Below the pieces are notes generated by a model. That model made no database searches and was not told the origin of the DNA. It worked only from the letters and a program-made list of their open reading frames with translations. Positions 59,320-64,000 of a stretch of DNA of 64,000 bases are shown one piece after another. The translations under genes were made by a program, and so were the position numbers. The stretch is from Micromonospora sp. C28SCA-DRY-2 (GTDB lineage Bacteria > Actinomycetota > Actinomycetes > Mycobacteriales > Micromonosporaceae). Position 1 is the first letter of the stretch. Every line of letters starts with the position of its first letter. Location: the NCBI RefSeq assembly GCF_030519475.1, contig NZ_JAUMKD010000001.1, positions 186,001 through 250,000 of the forward strand, written 5' to 3'.

Positions 59320-60003
59320 ATGAGCACCCGTCTCCCGGTCCGGCCGGGCCCGACCGCCCGCGCCAACCCGTCCCGCGTGCTGGCGCTCGGCGCTGTCGCC
59401 GGCCCGGTGCTGTTCACGCTGGCCTGGCTCGTCCTGGGCTTCGTGAGCCCCGGCTACACCGTCGCCGGCACCCATATCGCGCCCTACTCACTGGTGAGCC
59501 AACCCATCAGCGGCCTCGGTATGGGCGACACCGCCCCGTTCATGAACACGGCCTTCGTGCTCAGCGGACTACTGCTTCTGGCCGGCGTGATCGGCGTCTT
59601 CCAGGGCACCGCCGGCACCGGCCGGCCCGCGGCGCGGTGGGTGAGCACCGTCCTGCTCGCGCTCTCCCCCGCCGGTCTCGTGGTGGTCGGCCTCTTCGAC
59701 CTGGACTCACCGCTGCCGCACTTCGCCGGCGCCGCGCTGATCTACATCCTCCCGATCCTCAGCTTCCCGCTCGCCGGCCGTTACCTGCGCGGCATCCCGC
59801 GGTGGCGGCGCTTCGGCAACGGGCTGCTGATCGCCGGCGCGCTGACCCTCGTGCTCACCCTCATCTTCCTGATGACCTTCGACGAGGACACGACGGCGGC
59901 CGGCCACGGCATCGGTGGCCTCACCCAGCGGATCCTGTTCACCGAGGTGCTCGCCTGGTTCGCCGCGATGGGCTGGTGGGCCCGCCGCCAGCAGGAGGCG
60001 TGA
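59320..60003 (+). CDS. DUF998 family membrane protein
   Basis: Protein of 227 aa with six membrane segments (ALGAVAGPVLFTLAWLVLGF, FVLSGLLLLAGVIGVFQG, AALIYILPILSFPLAGRYL, LLIAGALTLVLTLIFLMTF) and the DUF998 signature PYSLVSQPISGLGMGDTAPF. The function of the family is unknown. AGGAAGGAAG precedes the ATG. A truncated copy of its 5' end lies at 57114. It sits between the serine hydrolase and ABC genes. Confidence 0.88.
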   Translation: MSTRLPVRPGPTARANPSRVLALGAVAGPVLFTLAWLVLGFVSPGYTVAGTHIAPYSLVSQPISGLGMGDTAPFMNTAFVLSGLLLLAGVIGVFQGTAGTGRPAARWVSTVLLALSPAGLVVVGLFDLDSPLPHFAGAALIYILPILSFPLAGRYLRGIPRWRRFGNGLLIAGALTLVLTLIFLMTFDEDTTAAGHGIGGLTQRILFTEVLAWFAAMGWWARRQQEA

Positions 60004-60008
60004 AGAGC

Positions 60009-60050
60009 ATGGCGCTCACGGAGTCTCCGCGCGCCCGGGGCGCACGATGA
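60009..60050 (+). CDS. possible 13-codon leader peptide (MALTESPRARGAR)
   Basis: A 13-codon frame begins 5 bp after the DUF998 stop and its TGA overlaps the ABC ATPase ATG (ATGA). It could couple translation to the ATPase gene. Only a weak ribosome site (GAAG) precedes it. Confidence 0.25.
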   Translation: MALTESPRARGAR

Positions 60051-60799
60051 CATCGCTCACCGAACGGACGCCTCAGCAGCGAGTCGCCGTCGCCGAAGAC
60101 GTGGTCAAGACGTATGGGCGCGGGGACAACACGGTCCATGCCCTGCGCGGGGTGTCTGCCGAGTTCAGCGCCGGCCAGTTCACCGCCATCATGGGGCCGT
60201 CCGGGTCCGGAAAATCCACCTTCCTGCACTGCCTGGCCGGTCTGGACCCGGTGACGTCGGGAAGCATCCGCATCGGCGACCTGGAGCTCACCACGTTGTC
60301 GCGCACCGAGCTGACGAAGCTGCGCCGGGAACGCATGGGTTTCGTGTTCCAGGCGTTCAACCTCCTGCCGATCCTCACCGCCGAGGAGAACATCCGCCTC
60401 ACGGGCCGCCTCGGCGGTCGGCGCGCGGACGAGAGCTGGTTCGCCACCATCGTCGACACCCTGGGACTACGCGAACGGCTGCGCCACCGGCCGGCCGAAC
60501 TGTCCGGCGGCCAACAACAGCGCGTCGCCGTGGCCCGTGCCCTGCTCACTCGACCCGACGTGCTCTTCGCCGACGAGCCGACCGGAAACCTCGACTCCAC
60601 GTCAGGAACGGAGGTGCTGGGTTTCCTGCGTGACGCGGTCGACTCCTTCCAGCAGACCGTCGTCATGGTCACGCACGATCCGGTCGCCGCCTCGTACGCC
60701 GACCGGGTGCTGTTCCTCGCCGACGGCCGGATCGTCGACGAGCTGTCCGGCCCGACGAGGGATCTCGTTCACGCCCGCATGCGCCGGTTGGAGGGCTGA
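60047..60799 (+). CDS. ABC transporter ATP-binding protein (MacB/LolD type)
   Basis: Protein of 250 aa from the ATG at 60047; the longer frame upstream overlaps DUF998. Walker A AIMGPSGSGKSTFLHCLAGL, Q-loop FVFQAFNLLP, signature AELSGGQQQRVAVARAL and Walker B VLFADEPTGNLDS are all present. It belongs to the MacB/LolD class that powers FtsX-like permeases, and the next gene is such a permease. Confidence 0.95.
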   Translation: MTSLTERTPQQRVAVAEDVVKTYGRGDNTVHALRGVSAEFSAGQFTAIMGPSGSGKSTFLHCLAGLDPVTSGSIRIGDLELTTLSRTELTKLRRERMGFVFQAFNLLPILTAEENIRLTGRLGGRRADESWFATIVDTLGLRERLRHRPAELSGGQQQRVAVARALLTRPDVLFADEPTGNLDSTSGTEVLGFLRDAVDSFQQTVVMVTHDPVAASYADRVLFLADGRIVDELSGPTRDLVHARMRRLEG

Positions 60800-60802
60800 A
60801 CG

Positions 60803-63391
60803 GTGTGGCTGATCGCCAGGAGGTCGTTCGCCGAGTCGTGGGGCCGTCTGCTCGCCACGCTGCTCGCCGCGCTGTTCTCCATCGCGCTGATCGGTGGGAC
60901 GGTGCAGTTTTCCCTCCGCGCCGAGGACGCGGTGTCGGGCGGGGATGCCAGCGAGTATTTCCGCGCCGATGTGGTCGTGCAGGGCGGTTCGGTGGACCCG
61001 GACGACACTCGGGCCCTGCCCAACGGCGAGGTCCGCCTTCAGGAGGTGGCCGGCGAGCCAGGGGTCGCGGCCATCGCGGGGGACGTGGTCCTCCCGGTCA
61101 TCGCGGCCGGTGCCGACGGCGACACCATCGTCGCGCCGGCCGGAGCGCGCACCCTGCTGCGGCCCTGGGTAACCGAGCCCACGCTGAACCCCTACCGGCT
61201 CGAGGCGGGCCGCGCGCCCACCGCCGACAACGAGGTCGCCCTGATGCGGCACCTGGCGGATGCGGGCGGCCTGAAGCCCGGCGACACCATCGCTGTCGGG
61301 TTGCCCCGGCAGACAAGGCAGATGACAGTTGTCGGGATCGTCACGGTGCAGGACAGCAGCGTCGTCGCGGTTGGCGACCTGCTGCTCGCGGCGCCGGAGA
61401 CCGCTCGCAGGGAAGCCGGCCTCGCGGACGGTGCCTGGCACAGCGTCTGGGTGAAAGCCGCCCCCGGCGTCGCAGCCGACCAGCTGCGGGACAGGTTGCG
61501 GCGCAGCCTCGGTGAGCGGACGGCAACGGTGCGGACCGCCGAGGAGGTGCGCGAGGCACAGGCATCAAGCCTTGCCGCCCAGGGCCTGGAGATCAGCGGC
61601 GGCATCGGGATGCTGACCGGCGTCTCGGTCTTCGTCGGACTGTTCGTCGTCGCCAACACGTTCGGTGGGCTGATCCGCCAGCGCACCCGGCGCCTGGCCA
61701 TGCTCAGCGCCATCGGTGCCACACCGGAGCAGGTCAAGGCGCTGATCAGGCTGGAGGCGCTGGCGCTCGGCCTGGTCGCGTCCGCCTGCGGAGCCCTGCT
61801 CGGCTATCCGGTGGCCGATGCGCTGATCCGGATGTTCGCCCACGACGGCTTCGACATCTCGGCCGCCGAGGCGCCGGCCCTGTGGCTCACGGTACCGCTG
61901 TCGATCATCGGCGGGGTGCTGGTCACCCAGATCGCGGTCTTCCGCGCGGCGCACCGCGCGGCCCGGATCGCTCCGATGCAGGCCCTGCGGGAAAGCTCGT
62001 CGGAGCGCAGGGAGCGCCCTGGGCTACGGATCCTCGCCGGCACGCTGATCCTGCTCTCCTCGTTCGTCTACTACGGACCCGTGCCGGCGGTGCTCAACGA
62101 TGGTCCGCCGGGCGTGCAGCGTACCCAGGCGATCACGGCCCTGATCGGATTCGGCTCCATGGTCGTCGCGTGCGCCCTCGCGGTCTTCGGGCCGTTGCTG
62201 GTCCGCCCGGTCGGCGGGCTGATCGGCCTCATCGGCCAGCTGCTCGGCGGCGAGTCGGGGCGGCTCGCCCGAGCAACCATCACACGCAACCCTCGACGGG
62301 TCTCCGCTGCCGCCTCCTCGCTCATGTTGGCCGTCGCGTTGGCCACCACCGCACTGCTCATCGTGGTATCCGCGAACACCCGCTTCGAGCAGGCGGCCAA
62401 CGAGGTGATGCTCGCCCAGCACGCGGTGTCCACCTCAGCCAGGACGCCCGACGGGTTGCGGCCGCTGCCGCGCGACATCGCCGCCCGCATCGAACAGGCG
62501 CCGGGCGTCACGCGCGCGTCGGCTCTCACCACAACCACGGTCAAGCTCATCTCGCCACCGCCGCGCGCCTACCAGGAGGGCGAGCCGGTTCTGCCGCTCT
62601 ACCTCACAGTGACCGGCGCCGACCCGGCGACGCTGCCCCAGGTGCTGCGGCTTCCCGGCAACCTGCCTGCGCTCGCCCCGGGCGACATCGCCTTGCCGTC
62701 GGTCACGATGCGGGCGCAGCAGCTGACAGTCGGGCAGGGCATTGTCGTACGCGGCGCGAACGGCGATGTCCCCCTGACCATCGCCGGTACCTACCATGAC
62801 CCGACCCATGTGTTCGCCGATGGCGCGCTGGTCGCTGACGCGACGATGCGGCAGCTCGACTCGAACGCGGGAGCACAGGTTGTGCTCGTCAGCGGGGGCA
62901 CGGCGGCAGCGATCATGGAGAAGGTCGCCGGCGTGCCCGGCGCGACAGTGCTCGACCGGACGTCCTACGTCGAGAAGGCCGCGGCGGCGATCACCGAGGG
63001 CTCGACGGTGATGTACGGCTTCGTCGGCATGACGTTGCTGCTCGCCCTCTTCGGCATGACCACGACGATTTCGATGAGCGTCAGTGAACGCCGCCGTGAG
63101 TTCAGTCTGCTCGGTGCCGTCGGCGCAACCGCCCGCCAACTCCGCGCCATCATCCACTGGGAGGCGGCCACCGTGGTCACCCTGGGTACGCTGCTCGGTC
63201 TCGGAATCGCGGTGGGCACGGTGGCACTCATCCACGCAGCGACTGGAAGCTCCTACATCCGGCTCAACGCCCCCTGGTGGCTGTACGCCTGCGTCGCTGG
63301 TGCCGCGGCACTGGTCACGCTCACCACCTCGGCACTGCCAGCCCGGCGAGCGACCAGGGTTCCGATCCTGGCGAGGGCACGGGTCGAGTGA
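60803..63391 (+). CDS. FtsX-like ABC transporter permease
   Basis: Protein of 862 aa, GTG start 3 bp after the ATPase stop. It has an N-terminal helix (LLATLLAALFSIALIGGTVQ), a large external domain, two FtsX blocks (SVFVGLFVVANTFGGLIRQR and FGMTTTISMSVSERRREFS) with IGATPEQV and VGATARQL motifs, and a second long external domain between. About ten membrane segments in all. Such permeases move lipids or peptides, or remove membrane-active antibiotics. End of the operon. Confidence 0.92.
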   Translation: MWLIARRSFAESWGRLLATLLAALFSIALIGGTVQFSLRAEDAVSGGDASEYFRADVVVQGGSVDPDDTRALPNGEVRLQEVAGEPGVAAIAGDVVLPVIAAGADGDTIVAPAGARTLLRPWVTEPTLNPYRLEAGRAPTADNEVALMRHLADAGGLKPGDTIAVGLPRQTRQMTVVGIVTVQDSSVVAVGDLLLAAPETARREAGLADGAWHSVWVKAAPGVAADQLRDRLRRSLGERTATVRTAEEVREAQASSLAAQGLEISGGIGMLTGVSVFVGLFVVANTFGGLIRQRTRRLAMLSAIGATPEQVKALIRLEALALGLVASACGALLGYPVADALIRMFAHDGFDISAAEAPALWLTVPLSIIGGVLVTQIAVFRAAHRAARIAPMQALRESSSERRERPGLRILAGTLILLSSFVYYGPVPAVLNDGPPGVQRTQAITALIGFGSMVVACALAVFGPLLVRPVGGLIGLIGQLLGGESGRLARATITRNPRRVSAAASSLMLAVALATTALLIVVSANTRFEQAANEVMLAQHAVSTSARTPDGLRPLPRDIAARIEQAPGVTRASALTTTTVKLISPPPRAYQEGEPVLPLYLTVTGADPATLPQVLRLPGNLPALAPGDIALPSVTMRAQQLTVGQGIVVRGANGDVPLTIAGTYHDPTHVFADGALVADATMRQLDSNAGAQVVLVSGGTAAAIMEKVAGVPGATVLDRTSYVEKAAAAITEGSTVMYGFVGMTLLLALFGMTTTISMSVSERRREFSLLGAVGATARQLRAIIHWEAATVVTLGTLLGLGIAVGTVALIHAATGSSYIRLNAPWWLYACVAGAAALVTLTTSALPARRATRVPILARARVE

Positions 63392-63487
63392 TCACCCCCC
63401 AAGGCTTGATCTCCGCCCGGTCCGGGCTCGTCGGTGTCGCCGTTGCCGGCAACAACTCCGGCCACACAGCCGCTACAGTCCGCTCCC

Positions 63488-63796
63488 ATGGCCGAGCGCG
63501 TATCTATCGACGACCTGGGAATCTGGGTCACTCACCCCAACGGGACCACGGGACTTCCCTGGGTGGAAGTAGCCAGCGTCGCCCTGTACGCATCTCTGCT
63601 ACCTCCTGACGATCAGCGCGTCGTATGGCTGGACGCCACGCATGTGTCAGGTGAGTTCGTGGAGATCAACAACATGACCGAGGGATTCAACGACGCCGTA
63701 GCCGCTGTCATCTCCCGGTCGGGTCGCGGCCCCCTGGACCTGTCTCGCTTGCATCCGTCGGATTCCCCTGTCGAGATCTACCGCGCGGAGCTATAG
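63488..63796 (+). CDS. hypothetical protein
   Basis: Protein of 102 aa from the ATG at 63488, with TACAGT at 63474-63479 and no ribosome site (probably leaderless). Sequence: short beta-rich opening (DLGIWVTHPNGTTGLPW), then SGEFVEINNMTEGFNDAVAA, and an acidic end. It resembles small actinobacterial proteins of unknown role. No membrane segment or signal. The 96-bp upstream gap holds nothing else of note. Confidence 0.65.
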   Translation: MAERVSIDDLGIWVTHPNGTTGLPWVEVASVALYASLLPPDDQRVVWLDATHVSGEFVEINNMTEGFNDAVAAVISRSGRGPLDLSRLHPSDSPVEIYRAEL

Positions 63797-63949
63797 GAAG
63801 ATCTCGCCCGAGGGGGCGGCGCCACGGCGCTTGCGGAGCATGGTGAGCGAGATGGCCGCGCTGAGCGCGGTGATGACGGCACCGGAGCACCCCCGACAGA
63901 AGTTCGACGAGACGGTGCGCCGGACCAGCGACAGAAGAGCGCATCGAGA
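63791..63949 (-). pseudogene. possible 3' fragment of a membrane protein gene
   Basis: The minus strand is open from about 63949 to a TAG at 63791 and reads CALLSLVRRT, then a hydrophobic helix with basic end, SGAVITALSAAISLTMLRKR, and a short tail. This looks like the last membrane helix and tail of a transporter. It has no start within the window and overlaps the end of the hypothetical gene by 6 bp. The upstream part lies beyond or near the window end. Confidence 0.35.
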
Positions 63950-64000
63950 CGACGAAGCCGTCGAACCCGCTGGAGCTCCCGCCTACTGGAACTCTCGCAG

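Noticed and set aside
1..64000. tRNA, rRNA, CRISPR arrays, complete insertion sequences or prophage
   Set aside because: No cloverleaf, repeat-spacer pattern, DDE transposase gene or phage gene was recognised by eye. The IS30-like HTH at 57.8 kb is part of a regulator, not a transposase.

Overview
The window is very GC-rich DNA with many GTG starts and families typical of filamentous actinobacteria: AfsR/SARP regulators, DUF5937-ArsR regulators, class I Lrp regulators, a VanJ-like protein, and sugar ABC importers without their own ATPase. A Micromonospora-like member of the Micromonosporaceae fits best. This is inference from gene content, because no rRNA or tRNA was seen. The segment looks like accessory chromosome: short regulator-plus-target modules, often divergently transcribed, with several gene relics at their borders. 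I found no complete insertion sequence, prophage, CRISPR array or origin.

Layout. 1-8.3 kb holds small metabolic and regulatory units: a membrane-anchored propeller protein, an Lrp/alcohol dehydrogenase pair, a GNAT-NTF2 fusion, a PHP metallohydrolase, a RidA/TetR pair and a MerR/aminotransferase IV pair. 8.6-19.5 kb is the most interesting part. It is a LacI-controlled carbohydrate locus with a divergent secreted five-bladed propeller enzyme, an FAD-dependent oxidoreductase, a sugar ABC importer, a ROK kinase, NanE and an exported DUF4127 protein. Three near-identical palindromes lie in its control region. It looks like a pathway that brings in an N-acetylmannosamine-type sugar from an unknown glycan. 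19.7-24 kb carries a tandem YCII protein, a small secreted protein, an XRE/NTF2 pair, and a VanJ-like phosphohydrolase that follows a 14-codon response-regulator relic.

24.2-33.7 kb encodes two large exported or membrane proteases (an M4 metalloprotease with a multi-pass membrane region, and a modular subtilase) opposite an AfsR-type regulator. 33.9-45 kb holds a ComB-like phosphatase, an ABC exporter, LysR, TetR/SDR/EamA, and an SDR-MFS-phosphotransferase operon opposite a DUF5937-ArsR regulator. 45-50.3 kb has an ArsR/SRPBCC pair and a two-component system followed by a three-gene ABC-2 exporter. 50.5-56.8 kb has a seven-repeat RCC1-like protein, an ArsR/MFS pair, an Lrp/valine dehydrogenase pair and a DUF2000-DinB fusion. 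56.8-64 kb has a MarR regulator with a transposase-type HTH opposite a probable operon of serine hydrolase, DUF998 protein and MacB-like ABC transporter, ending in a small hypothetical gene.

Two themes recur. Many regulators have a clear palindrome in the adjacent promoter (6.1, 10.1-10.4, 38.9, 46.0, 52.5 and 58.0 kb). Seven genes have a TANNNT hexamer 6-8 nt before the start codon and no Shine-Dalgarno sequence, which suggests leaderless transcripts.
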